A DNA stretch of 64,000 bases from Hypericibacter sp049323455. Lineage in GTDB: Bacteria; Pseudomonadota; Alphaproteobacteria; Dongiales; Dongiaceae. Position numbers and translations under genes: made by a program. The notes beneath the pieces were generated by a model that was given only the letters and a program-made list of their open reading frames with translations, ran no database searches and was not told the origin of the DNA. The stretch covers positions 1 through 64,000 of the forward strand of contig JBMONF010000033.1 of assembly GCA_049323455.1 (NCBI GenBank), written 5' to 3'. Below, one piece after another: positions 8,444 through 16,375 of this stretch (positions are counted from its first letter, which is position 1; every line of letters starts with the position of its first letter).

Positions 8444-9079
8444 ATGAGCGTCTTGACATTCCTTGCGACCAATTGGCCCCGCATTCTCGATCTGACCTGG
8501 GGCCATATTGAGCTGTCGCTCTACGCGGTCGGCATCGCGTTTGCGATCGGGGTTCCGTTGGGCGTCTCGTGTTATTGCATCCGGCCGGTGGCGACGGTCG
8601 TCCTCAACGCCGTCAGCGTGATCTATACGATCCCCACGCTTGCCCTGTTCGGCATCATGATCCCGCTGCTTGGCATCGGCATCCTGCCGGCGATCGTGGC
8701 GGTGGTACTCTATTCGCTGTTGCCGATCGTACAGAACGCCTATACCGGTCTTGCCGCCGTTGCGCCCGAAATCCGCGAATCGGCCACCGGCATGGGCATG
8801 GGCTACGCTGCACGGCTCTGGCGGGTCGAACTGCCGCTGGCGCTGCCGGTGATCTTTGCCGGTATCAGGGTGGCGGTGGTGAACGCCATCGGCATGATGA
8901 CGCTGGCTTCCCTCATAGGCGCGGGCGGGCTCGGCGATCTGGTATTTCGCGGCATCTCCACGGTCTCGTGGGCCCTCGTGCTGTCCGGTAGTGTGCCGGT
9001 GCTGGCACTCGCCATCCTGGCCGATCTGGCTTTGAGGACGCTGGAGCGTCGGCTTGCGGCTTGGCAGGGTCCGTCATGA
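8444..9079 (+). CDS. Quaternary-amine ABC transporter permease (first)
   Basis: A 211-residue inner-membrane permease of the OpuBB/OsmW/OsmY family, with about five hydrophobic segments. The cytoplasmic coupling loop reads EIRESATGMGMGYAARLWRV (EAA loop), followed by LPLALPVIFAGIRVAVVNAIG. I chose ATG 8444 (MSVLTFLATNWPRI). The frame runs 49 codons further upstream, but that part overlaps the binding-protein gene and the hairpin. The stop overlaps the next start as ATGA. Confidence 0.9.
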   Translation: MSVLTFLATNWPRILDLTWGHIELSLYAVGIAFAIGVPLGVSCYCIRPVATVVLNAVSVIYTIPTLALFGIMIPLLGIGILPAIVAVVLYSLLPIVQNAYTGLAAVAPEIRESATGMGMGYAARLWRVELPLALPVIFAGIRVAVVNAIGMMTLASLIGAGGLGDLVFRGISTVSWALVLSGSVPVLALAILADLALRTLERRLAAWQGPS

Positions 9080-9705
9080 GCCTGCTCGACTATGTTCGCG
9101 ACCATGGCGACCAGGTGGCAGCGCTCACTTGGCAGCATCTCCTGCTCTTCGCCCTGTCTCTGCTCGGCGCCGCCGCGATCGGCATCGTGCTGGGTGTCGC
9201 TGTGGCGCGGATACGGGCCGTGGCCTCGGCCGTGGTGCCATTGGTCAACCTGCTCCAGGCCTGTCCCGAAGTGGTGCTGCTGGCGGTCTCGATCCCTCTC
9301 CTTGGTATCGGCTTCGAGGGAGCGCTCATCCCGCTCTTCGTGAAGGGTGTGCTGCCCATCCTCCGCAACACGACGAGCGGGCTTGCCGGCGTCGATGCCC
9401 GCATGGTGGAAGCCGCCACTGGCCTTGGCCTGACACGACGTCAGGTGCTGTTCCGCATCGAGTTGCCCTCGGCGCTGCCGGTCATCATCTCCGGCATCCG
9501 CGTGGCCGCGGTCATGCTGGTGTCGGTGTTGACGCTCACGGCCTATATCGGTGTCGACAGCCTCGGAACCCTGATCGTGCAGGGCATCGCACGCATGGAT
9601 CCCGCTCCGCTGCTGGTGGGTTCGAGCCTGACGGCCGCGCTTGCCGTGGCTATCAACTATGTGCTCGTCGGCGCCGAGCGCGTAGCGGCGAGCCGTTTAA
9701 CGTGA
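9076..9705 (+). CDS. Quaternary-amine ABC transporter permease (second)
   Basis: A 209-residue permease paralogous to its upstream neighbour, so the importer should be a heterodimer of two short permeases. It is strongly hydrophobic, with the coupling loop MVEAATGLGLTRRQVLFRIE then LPSALPVIISGIRVAAVML. ATG 9076 sits in a four-base overlap with the previous stop, indicating translational coupling. An in-frame TTG 15 bp earlier is less likely. Confidence 0.9.
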   Translation: MSLLDYVRDHGDQVAALTWQHLLLFALSLLGAAAIGIVLGVAVARIRAVASAVVPLVNLLQACPEVVLLAVSIPLLGIGFEGALIPLFVKGVLPILRNTTSGLAGVDARMVEAATGLGLTRRQVLFRIELPSALPVIISGIRVAAVMLVSVLTLTAYIGVDSLGTLIVQGIARMDPAPLLVGSSLTAALAVAINYVLVGAERVAASRLT

Positions 9706-9728
9706 GCGCCTGTTCCGGAAGTCGTCAC

Positions 9729-10685
9729 ATGGCTCACGCCATCGAATTCAGAAACGTCAGCAAGAGCTTCGACGGCGGTGTGCCGGCCGTGAACCGGCTC
9801 TCCTTCGCGGTGGAGGAGGGCACGACGATGGCACTCGTCGGCCCATCTGGCTGCGGCAAGACCACCAGCCTGAAGATGATCAATCGGCTGATCGATCCGA
9901 CCTCGGGCGAGATCCTGGTTCGCGGCCGGTCGATCGCGGCGATACCGCTCCTGGAGCTTCGCCGCTCGCTCGGCTATGTGATCCAATATATCGGCTTGTT
10001 CCCGCACATGACGGTGGCCGAGAACGTGGCGGTAGTGCCCAAGCTGCTTCATTGGCCCAAGGCGAAGATCGACGCGCGCGTGGACGAGCTGCTCGATCTG
10101 GTCGGCCTGTCGCCCGATGAGTATAGGAACCGCCGACCCCGGGCCTTGAGCGGCGGCCAGCAGCAACGCGTCGGCGTGGCGCGCGCGCTCGCCGCCGATC
10201 CGCCGATCCTCCTCATGGATGAGCCGTTCGGAGCGCTCGATCCCATCACCCGCGTACGCTTGCAGGACGAGCTGGTACAGATTCAACGCAAGCTGCACAA
10301 GACCATCGTGATCGTTACGCACGACATGGATGAGGCGGTCCGGCTTGGCGATCGTATCGCTGTGTTGCAGGCCGGCCGGCTGGTGCAGCTCGGCAACCCG
10401 GCCTCGGTTCTGGCAGCGCCGGTCAACACCTTCGTCGCCGATCTGCTGGGGCACGACCGGCTTCTGAAGCTTCTGCGCACGACACCGGTCAGCACGGTGA
10501 TGGCGCGAGAATCCGCAATCCTGGATGGGCCGAAGATCGGCGAGCAATCGTCGCTCGAGGAGGCGCTGCTAACGATGCTTGCAAGCGGTAAGTCGAGCAT
10601 TGCGGTGGTGGGGGCGTCGGGCCATGTCATCGGCCGCTTGACGGCCGCCGACGTCATTGGGGCAGCAAGAAACGTTCCTCGCTGA
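9729..10685 (+). CDS. Quaternary-amine ABC transporter ATP-binding protein (OpuCA/ProV-like)
   Basis: A 318-residue ATPase. Walker A is GPSGCGKTTSLK, the Q-loop region is YVIQYIGLFPHMTVAEN, the signature is LSGGQQQRVGVARALAADP, and Walker B is ILLMDEPFGALD. The C-terminal part from about residue 240 resembles a single CBS-type regulatory module (SGKSSIAVVGASGHVIGRLT), as in OpuCA/OsmV where it senses ionic strength. ATG 9729 (MAHAIEFRNVSKSF) lies 23 bp after the permease stop. The longer open frame upstream is antisense or out-of-frame permease DNA. Confidence 0.92.
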   Translation: MAHAIEFRNVSKSFDGGVPAVNRLSFAVEEGTTMALVGPSGCGKTTSLKMINRLIDPTSGEILVRGRSIAAIPLLELRRSLGYVIQYIGLFPHMTVAENVAVVPKLLHWPKAKIDARVDELLDLVGLSPDEYRNRRPRALSGGQQQRVGVARALAADPPILLMDEPFGALDPITRVRLQDELVQIQRKLHKTIVIVTHDMDEAVRLGDRIAVLQAGRLVQLGNPASVLAAPVNTFVADLLGHDRLLKLLRTTPVSTVMARESAILDGPKIGEQSSLEEALLTMLASGKSSIAVVGASGHVIGRLTAADVIGAARNVPR

Positions 10686-10751
10686 TAAGGCCGCCCGCTT
10701 ACGATGCAATCAATCATTGGCAGACGCGGCTGGCAGTTGCCTTGGTTTTGG

Positions 10752-12185
10752 TCAGGCGCTGCCTGAGCGGTTGGGTCCGGTCGTCGCTTGGCGGCGCGCC
10801 GGGGCCGGCTTCGTCGCAGAGATGCCGGTCTTCGTGATCAGCGTCTCCTTCGCTCCCGTGCCCGTGCGCTCGATCCGGTCAACCGCTTCGATCGTGAGCG
10901 TCTCCGGCGCTGCGCCGACCTGATCGAGTTCGGCCAGTACCGCCTGGCGGATCGACGTCAACGTGCCGTCGTCCTGCGCAACATCGGGCTGCAGCACGAC
11001 CTCGATTTTCAGGCCCCCGGGAAGCGGCGCGACACGGAACTGGCGCACGACTGGCATGCGAAAGAGCGCGGCTCGAAAGCGCACGCCTTGTACGGTCGTA
11101 ACACCACCGCCGCGTGCGGGCAGCGACAGCACATCCTCGCGCCGGCCGTCGATCGAGGCGAGGCGCCGATGCGGCCGCCCGCAGGGGCAGGTCCCGTCGG
11201 CCAGCGTGACCATGTCGGAGATCTCGTAGCGGACGAGCGGCAGGGCGCGGTTGAAGAGCAGCGTCACGAGGATCCGATCGCCGGTCACGCCGGGCGGCAC
11301 GGGCCGGTTGTCGCGATCGACGATCTCGACGACGAGCATGTCCTCCGCCAGATGGATTCCGGTATTCCAAGGGCACTCCGCGCCCATCAGGCCGGTCTCG
11401 GTCGTCCCATAGCTGTCGAGCACCGGTACGGCCCAGGTCGCGCGCACGAGCTCGCGCAGGTCCGGCGTGAGCATTTCCGCCACCGAGCAGAAGTGCCGCG
11501 GCGCGATCCGCAGCCGGCCGGCGGCCTGCTCCTCCGCGAGCCGACGCAGCAGGGAGGGATAGGTGATGAGGATCTCGGGCCGGTCCGCATTCAGGCCTGC
11601 GACGATCTCGGACAGAGGCATGGTGACCGCCAGTTGAGGGGCGTCGGGACGGCCTCCTCGCAGCGCCTCGAACAGCCGGTTCGAGACATGGATCGAGGAG
11701 GCGGCACCGATCCCGAGCACCCGCGTATCGGTCCGGATTCCCAGCACGCCCATCCAGCGCCAGGCATTGGCTGCCGCCAGCATCTGGGTCCGAGGACCAT
11801 ATACCATGACGCCACGCTCGCCGGTCGAACCGCCGGTGGCGAGCGTCCGGTATTGGCCGAAGAGGAGCGTGCTCGCCTGCGGGCCGGCGATGTGCTGCTC
11901 GACGTCGGCGCGCCGCAAGCGGGGATCCGTGACGATCCGGTCGAATTCCTCCATCAACCTCGCCTTGGTCAGAACCGGAAGGTCCTGAAGCCGCAGCGGT
12001 CCACGCGCCGCCGCGCCGATGGCCTGGCGGTAATAGGGCGAATGCCGCGCGGCGTGCGCGATCGTCTCGCGCAGGCGGTCGCGCTGATAGGCGAGAAGGC
12101 GCTCCCGCGACCAGCCGTCCCGCGCCGTCATCTGGCTCACGAGCGCCAGGATCTCCCGGCGAAGCGGGCGGGTCGGCGCCACCAT
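10752..12185 (-). CDS. Phenylacetate-CoA ligase (PaaK)-like adenylate-forming enzyme
   Basis: About 477 residues of the PaaK-like branch of the ANL superfamily, which activate a carboxylate with ATP for transfer to CoA or another acceptor. Visible features are HAARHSPYYRQ and PVLTKARLMEEFD near the N-terminus, the phosphate-binding LATGGSTGERG, the adenylate motif DSYGTTETGLMG, and LVRYEISDMVTL then CPCGRPHRRLASIDGRREDV. No phenylacetate genes are nearby, so the substrate is open. The start is uncertain: ATG 12185 is used here, ATG 12212 and GTG 12236 are upstream in frame. A HAD phosphatase gene lies 97 bp upstream on the same strand. Confidence 0.82.
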   Translation of the reverse strand: MVAPTRPLRREILALVSQMTARDGWSRERLLAYQRDRLRETIAHAARHSPYYRQAIGAAARGPLRLQDLPVLTKARLMEEFDRIVTDPRLRRADVEQHIAGPQASTLLFGQYRTLATGGSTGERGVMVYGPRTQMLAAANAWRWMGVLGIRTDTRVLGIGAASSIHVSNRLFEALRGGRPDAPQLAVTMPLSEIVAGLNADRPEILITYPSLLRRLAEEQAAGRLRIAPRHFCSVAEMLTPDLRELVRATWAVPVLDSYGTTETGLMGAECPWNTGIHLAEDMLVVEIVDRDNRPVPPGVTGDRILVTLLFNRALPLVRYEISDMVTLADGTCPCGRPHRRLASIDGRREDVLSLPARGGGVTTVQGVRFRAALFRMPVVRQFRVAPLPGGLKIEVVLQPDVAQDDGTLTSIRQAVLAELDQVGAAPETLTIEAVDRIERTGTGAKETLITKTGISATKPAPARRQATTGPNRSGSA

Positions 12186-12282
12186 GTCAGGCCGCCGGGA
12201 CACGGCCGGCATGCCGTGCCGTCCGCGAGAATACACGTCGTTTCAAGATTTCCATTCCCCGCCGAAGTCGCCTGTCGCTCGT

Positions 12283-12984
12283 CTACTGCCGGATGCCGAC
12301 CTCGTCGAGATGCTTCAGCAGGTCGGCCGGATCGAGATAGACGCGATAGGCGCCGGCGCGTATCAACTCGTCCTCGCCATAGCCGCCCGACAGCAGGCCG
12401 ACGCCGAGTGCGCGGGCGCGCCGCGCCGCGAGGAGGTCCCACACGCTGTCGCCGACCACGACCGCGTCGAGGATGTCGACGCCGAGCCGCTCGGCCGCGG
12501 TGACGAACAGATCGGGATCGGGCTTGGCGTAACGAACCTGGTCGCGGGTGACGACCGGAACCTTCGCCGGATCGACGCCGAGCTTCTCGACCAGGCGTCC
12601 GGCCGTCTCCATCCGCCCGCTGGTCGCGATCGCCCACGGCACGCGCTGCTCGGTCAGAGCCGCCAGAAGCTCGCGGGCGCCCGGCAGCGGCATGACCGAG
12701 GGCGCATGGCGCTGGAACGCCTCCGCATGATGCTGGCGCAGGCGGGCGATCAGATCGGGTGCGATCGGCCGGCCCATCTCGCGTAAGAGCGCGTTGGCGA
12801 AGAGGCCGCCGCTCATGCCGATGCGCCGATGGATGCGCCAGATGGAAAGCGGGATGCCGGCGAGGGTGAGTGCCTCGTGCCAAGACAGTACATGCTGATA
12901 GACGCTGTCGACGAGCGTGCCGTCCAGATCGAAGAGAAAGGCCAGACCGGATTCATGTCGAGTTGCTGTCGTCTTCGACACCAT
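12283..12984 (-). CDS. HAD-family hydrolase (phosphatase-like)
   Basis: A 233-residue HAD-superfamily protein of the phosphoglycolate-phosphatase/beta-phosphoglucomutase branch. Motif I is LFDLDGTLVDS near residue 12, motif II is IATSGRMETAG, and motif III and IV residues are in RYAKPDPDLF and VVVGDSVWDLLAARRA. A helical cap lies between motifs I and II. These enzymes dephosphorylate small phospho-metabolites. I chose ATG 12984, with GGAG 11 bases upstream. ATG 13008 and 13140 are possible, but the added residues do not look like the family. It precedes the PaaK-like gene and may be in an operon with it. Confidence 0.85.
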   Translation of the reverse strand: MVSKTTATRHESGLAFLFDLDGTLVDSVYQHVLSWHEALTLAGIPLSIWRIHRRIGMSGGLFANALLREMGRPIAPDLIARLRQHHAEAFQRHAPSVMPLPGARELLAALTEQRVPWAIATSGRMETAGRLVEKLGVDPAKVPVVTRDQVRYAKPDPDLFVTAAERLGVDILDAVVVGDSVWDLLAARRARALGVGLLSGGYGEDELIRAGAYRVYLDPADLLKHLDEVGIRQ

Positions 12985-13394
12985 CGCCAGCTTCGCTCCA
13001 TTGTCCATGCTGGTCCGTAAGCACGCTAACGGACCAGCCGCCACGGGTCGAGTGGGCCCAGGGATCGCCGACATCGGCTTCGAAAGCTGGCTCGCGGCCT
13101 TCCGCAAGGCCAGGCCCTGGCTGCCGAAAGAGCCGATCACTACGGCCGACTTACTCTAAGGCGCGCGCGGTGGCGCTTGTGGGGCGACGCCACCAGGGCA
13201 CGAACGGGCTCGGCCGGGCATTTCGGCGGCCTGCTCCACGAAGGCAGAGCGAGATTCTTCATGTCCGAGGAGTGAGACGGGATGGCCGCGGACGTGCTGA
13301 ACAGGCGAACCGCGCCCGGCCAGCATCTATTATGGGCCAAGGGCGAAACCCTTCGCCGCGGTGGCGGCCAGATGCACCTGATCCTTTGTCGTGG
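12985..13394. other. 410-bp gap with no confident gene
   Basis: The space lies between the HAD gene and the DeoR gene stop. On the + strand an open stretch ends at TAA 13157-13159 with the plausible-looking tail FESWLAAFRKARPWLPKEP, but it has no start context and overlaps the HAD N-terminus. I see no hairpin with a U tract and no RNA gene. It may hold a decayed gene end. Confidence 0.3.
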
Positions 13395-14285
13395 CTAGGA
13401 TTCCGTGACGATGATCTCGATGCGGTGATCCTCCAAGGTGCGCAGGAGGTGAGGCGGCGGTACCTTGTCTGTCACCAGGACATGGGCCTGCTCGAGCCCG
13501 CAGATGCGGGCGAGCGCCCGATGATCGAACTTCGATGAATCGCACAATACCACGACTTGGCGTGCGCGCTCGAGGAAAGCGCGCTTCACTTCGGTGTCCT
13601 CGAGCATGTAGTCGTAGAGGCCGGTCTCGGTGATGCCCGAGACGCCGAGAAAGAGCCGATCGAAGTAGTAGTCTTTCACCTGTGCCGTGGCCACCGATCC
13701 GACGACAGCGAATTCGGGCCCGCGCAACTGGCCGCCGAGAATATAGACGGAGCTTCGTCCGCGCGAGAGGGCCATCGCAGCGCGCAGGTTGTTGGTGAAA
13801 ACGCGCAGATCGGCGCGCGCGGTCAACTCCTCGGCGAGCGCCAGCGTCGAGGTGCCGACATCGAGCGCGATGGTCTCGTTGGCGCCGACCAGGCGCGCTG
13901 CCGCTTTCGCAATCTCAGCCTTCGCGGTCGCGTTGCGCCGTCGCCGCCGCTCGAAGGCGGGCTCCTCGGCGTCGTAGACCTCGCGGCGATCGGGTGCCGT
14001 TGCAACCGCGCCGCCATGGGTCCGAACGAGCAGCCCCCGCGACTCCAGCACCTCCAGGTCGCGCCGGACCGTCATGCCCGAGACGCCGAGCTTGCCGGCG
14101 GCCTCGATGACCGAGATGAAGCCGGTTTGTCCGACGATCTCCGCGATCCGTGCCTGCCGGGCGCTGGCGAGCAATCGGCCGGCGCTACTCTGCGCCTTCG
14201 GTCCCGCGCCGCTCGCGCGCTTGGCGTCGCGGCCGGTCCTGGCCCGCACCCGTTGCCCGTCCGAGCCTGCCCGATGCCGGTTCAT
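13395..14285 (-). CDS. DeoR/GlpR-family transcriptional regulator
   Basis: A 296-residue repressor-type regulator. A basic N-terminal extension of about 40 residues precedes the DeoR winged helix (RQARIAEIVGQTGFISV, then LGVSGMTVRRDLEVLESRGLL, then RTHGGAV). The sugar-phosphate-sensing DeoRC domain follows, with IALDVGTSTLALAEEL, VFTNNLRAAMAL and a late LCDSSKF. It is divergent from the ABC ATPase that opens the polyol locus. It most likely controls that locus in response to a phosphorylated sugar, as is usual for the family. An inverted repeat in the shared promoter region is a candidate operator. Confidence 0.9.
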   Translation of the reverse strand: MNRHRAGSDGQRVRARTGRDAKRASGAGPKAQSSAGRLLASARQARIAEIVGQTGFISVIEAAGKLGVSGMTVRRDLEVLESRGLLVRTHGGAVATAPDRREVYDAEEPAFERRRRRNATAKAEIAKAAARLVGANETIALDVGTSTLALAEELTARADLRVFTNNLRAAMALSRGRSSVYILGGQLRGPEFAVVGSVATAQVKDYYFDRLFLGVSGITETGLYDYMLEDTEVKRAFLERARQVVVLCDSSKFDHRALARICGLEQAHVLVTDKVPPPHLLRTLEDHRIEIIVTES

Positions 14286-14318
14286 GGCCGCACCATATCA
14301 CAGTCCGCGGTCGGGTTA

Positions 14319-14352
14319 GTTGCGAATTGTGCGATCATGTGCAATTCTTAAC
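14319..14352. promoter_or_regulatory. Candidate DeoR-family operator
   Basis: GTTGCGAATTG at 14319-14329 and CAATTCTTAAC at 14342-14352 form an inverted repeat with 9 of 11 positions matched and a perfect GAATTG/CAATTC core, spaced by 12 bp. It lies in the 113-bp region between divergent starts, and is AT-rich against a GC-rich background. A role as the binding site of the adjacent regulator is inferred. Confidence 0.5.
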
Positions 14353-14398
14353 AAAAGTGACCGGTCGCATCGGCGGAAGCCGGAAGCAGCGAGGGGGT

Positions 14399-15514
14399 AT
14401 GGCTTCGATAGAACTGCGGCACGTCACGAAGCGATATGGCGGCGCTGTCACCGCGGTCAGCGACGTCAGCCTCGAGGTTCGCGACGGCGAGTTCATGATT
14501 CTGCTCGGGCCCTCGGGCTGCGGGAAATCGACGGCGCTGCGCATGATCGCGGGGCTCGAGAGCGTCACCAGCGGCGAGGTCTATATCGGCGGCCGGCTCG
14601 TCAACGAGGTGGCGCCGCGCGATCGCGACATCGCGGTCGTGTTCCAGAGCTATGCGCTCTATCCGCATATGACGGTGGCGGAGAACCTGGCCTTCGGGCT
14701 CAAGATGCACGGGCATCCCGCCGCCGAGATCGAGACCCGGGTCAGGCGCGTCGCGGGGATGCTGGGAATCGAGCCTTTGCTGGCGCGCAAACCGGCGGCG
14801 CTCTCCGGCGGCCAGCGCCAGCGTGTGGCGCTCGGCCGCGCGCTGGTGCGTGAGCCCGCCGCCTTCCTGCTCGACGAGCCGCTCTCCAATCTCGATGCGC
14901 GGCTTCGCGCCGACATGCGGCTCGAACTGGTCAAGTTGCACCGCCAGCTCGGCACCACCATCGTCCATGTGACGCACGACCAGGTCGAGGCCATGACCAT
15001 GGGCGAGCGGATCTGCATCATGAAGGACGGTCGCGTCGTCCAGGTGGGCGCTCCGCTCGAGGTCTATCGCAATCCGGTCAACACGTTCGTCGCCGGCTTC
15101 CTGGCGAGCCCGCCCATGAACCTGATCGAGGCGCGTCTCGTCGCAGATGCCGGCGGGCTGCCGGCGATCGAAGCTGGAGATCTGCGCCTGCCTCTGCCGG
15201 ATGCCTATGCCGACAGCTGTCGAGCGCGGGTCGGAGCGGCGGTGATCCTCGGGATTCGTCCCGAGGACATCCATGAAAAGCCACTCGATCCGGCATGGCA
15301 GGCGTTGGATGGCGAGGTGGTGGCGCTCGAGGCGCTGGGCGCGGAAGTGGTTCTCGTGCTGACGGTTCGGGGCCTTGCCCGAAAAGAGCTATCCGCGCGT
15401 CTCGACCGGCATTATCGCGCGCCGGTCGGCGGTCCGCAGCGGCTCTATGTCGATATCTCGGAGATCAGGCTGTTCGATCCCGAAACTACCCAAGCCATTC
15501 CGCGTCGTGCCTAG
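14399..15514 (+). CDS. Carbohydrate ABC transporter ATP-binding protein (UgpC/MalK type)
   Basis: A 371-residue ATPase. Walker A is GPSGCGKSTALRM, the Q-loop VVFQSYALYPHMTV, the signature LSGGQRQRVALGRALV, and Walker B FLLDEPLSNLDARLR. The C-terminal OB/TOBE region from about residue 240 (NTFVAGFLASPPMN, ILGIRPEDI) is typical of the MalK/UgpC group. It is the first gene of the locus, while the matching permeases and binding protein lie 3 kb downstream beyond four metabolic genes. ATG 14399 follows GAGGGGG. The frame extends upstream to 14150, but that overlaps the regulator and operator. Confidence 0.92.
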   Translation: MASIELRHVTKRYGGAVTAVSDVSLEVRDGEFMILLGPSGCGKSTALRMIAGLESVTSGEVYIGGRLVNEVAPRDRDIAVVFQSYALYPHMTVAENLAFGLKMHGHPAAEIETRVRRVAGMLGIEPLLARKPAALSGGQRQRVALGRALVREPAAFLLDEPLSNLDARLRADMRLELVKLHRQLGTTIVHVTHDQVEAMTMGERICIMKDGRVVQVGAPLEVYRNPVNTFVAGFLASPPMNLIEARLVADAGGLPAIEAGDLRLPLPDAYADSCRARVGAAVILGIRPEDIHEKPLDPAWQALDGEVVALEALGAEVVLVLTVRGLARKELSARLDRHYRAPVGGPQRLYVDISEIRLFDPETTQAIPRRA

Positions 15515-15573
15515 ACCCGGCGGCGCCGCGGTTCGCCGTGCCGCGAAGGAACATCCAGCGGGAGAAGTTCGCA

Positions 15574-16371
15574 ATGCTCGAGGAGACGTTTGGGTGCAGG
15601 AAGCCGATCATCGCCATGGTTCATTTTCCACCGCTCCCTGGCTCGCCGCGCTACGACGCCAAGGGCGGCATCGGCGCCATCGTCGAGTCGGCAGCTGCCG
15701 ACATCGAGAAGCTGCAGGCCGGCGGGGTCGACGCGATCATGTTCGGCAACGAGGGCGATCGCCCTTATGTTCTCAAGGCGACGGCCGAGAGCCTGGCCAC
15801 CATGGCGGCCGCGATCGCGACGCTGAAACCGATCATCAAGGTGCCGTTCGGCGTCGATTATCTCTGGGACCCGGTCGCCACCGTGGCGCTCGGCGTGGCG
15901 ACCGGGGCGCGCTTCGGCCGCGAGGTGATGACCGGGGTCTATGATTCCGACATGGGCCTGTGGGCACCCGACTGCGCTGGCGCGGTGCGCCTGCGCCACA
16001 ATCTCGCGCGGGACGACTTCAAGCTCATGTACAACATCAATGCCGAGTTCGCTTCGCCGATCGGCGGCCGCGATATTGCGCAGCGCGCGCGAAGCGCCGT
16101 GTTTTCGGCGTTGGCCGATGTGGTGCTGGTTTCCGGCCTCATGACCGGGCAGGCCACCGAGACAAGCGATCTCAAGGCCGTCAAGGCCGTGCTCAAGGAC
16201 ACGCCCGTCTTCGCCAACACTGGCGTCACCATCGACAATGTGCGCGACATCCTCGCGGTCGGCGATGGCTGCGTGATCGGGACGCATTTCAAAGTCGACG
16301 GCAATACCTGGAACCCGGTCGACGGCGACCGGGTGAAGCGCTTCATGGATCTGGTCGCCAAGGTGCGGTGA
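15574..16371 (+). CDS. BtpA/SgcQ family protein
   Basis: A 265-residue TIM-barrel protein of the BtpA/SgcQ family. The N-terminus reads KPIIAMVHFPPLPGSPRYD, later segments are GVDAIMFGNEGDRPY, KVPFGVDYLWDPVATVALG, and the end has VFANTGVTIDNVRDILAV with IGTHFKVDG, as in family members. BtpA itself was linked to photosystem I assembly, but homologues in sugar operons (SgcQ) have no proven reaction. An aldolase- or epimerase-like step on a sugar phosphate is conceivable and would be inference. ATG 15574 follows GGGAGAAG. It ends 4 bp before the kinase start. Confidence 0.85.
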   Translation: MLEETFGCRKPIIAMVHFPPLPGSPRYDAKGGIGAIVESAAADIEKLQAGGVDAIMFGNEGDRPYVLKATAESLATMAAAIATLKPIIKVPFGVDYLWDPVATVALGVATGARFGREVMTGVYDSDMGLWAPDCAGAVRLRHNLARDDFKLMYNINAEFASPIGGRDIAQRARSAVFSALADVVLVSGLMTGQATETSDLKAVKAVLKDTPVFANTGVTIDNVRDILAVGDGCVIGTHFKVDGNTWNPVDGDRVKRFMDLVAKVR

Positions 16372-16375
16372 AGCC

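Noticed and set aside
12985..13394. Real gene on the plus strand ending at 13159
   Set aside because: The tail looks protein-like but has no start or ribosome site and overlaps the HAD gene N-terminus. I cannot identify it.
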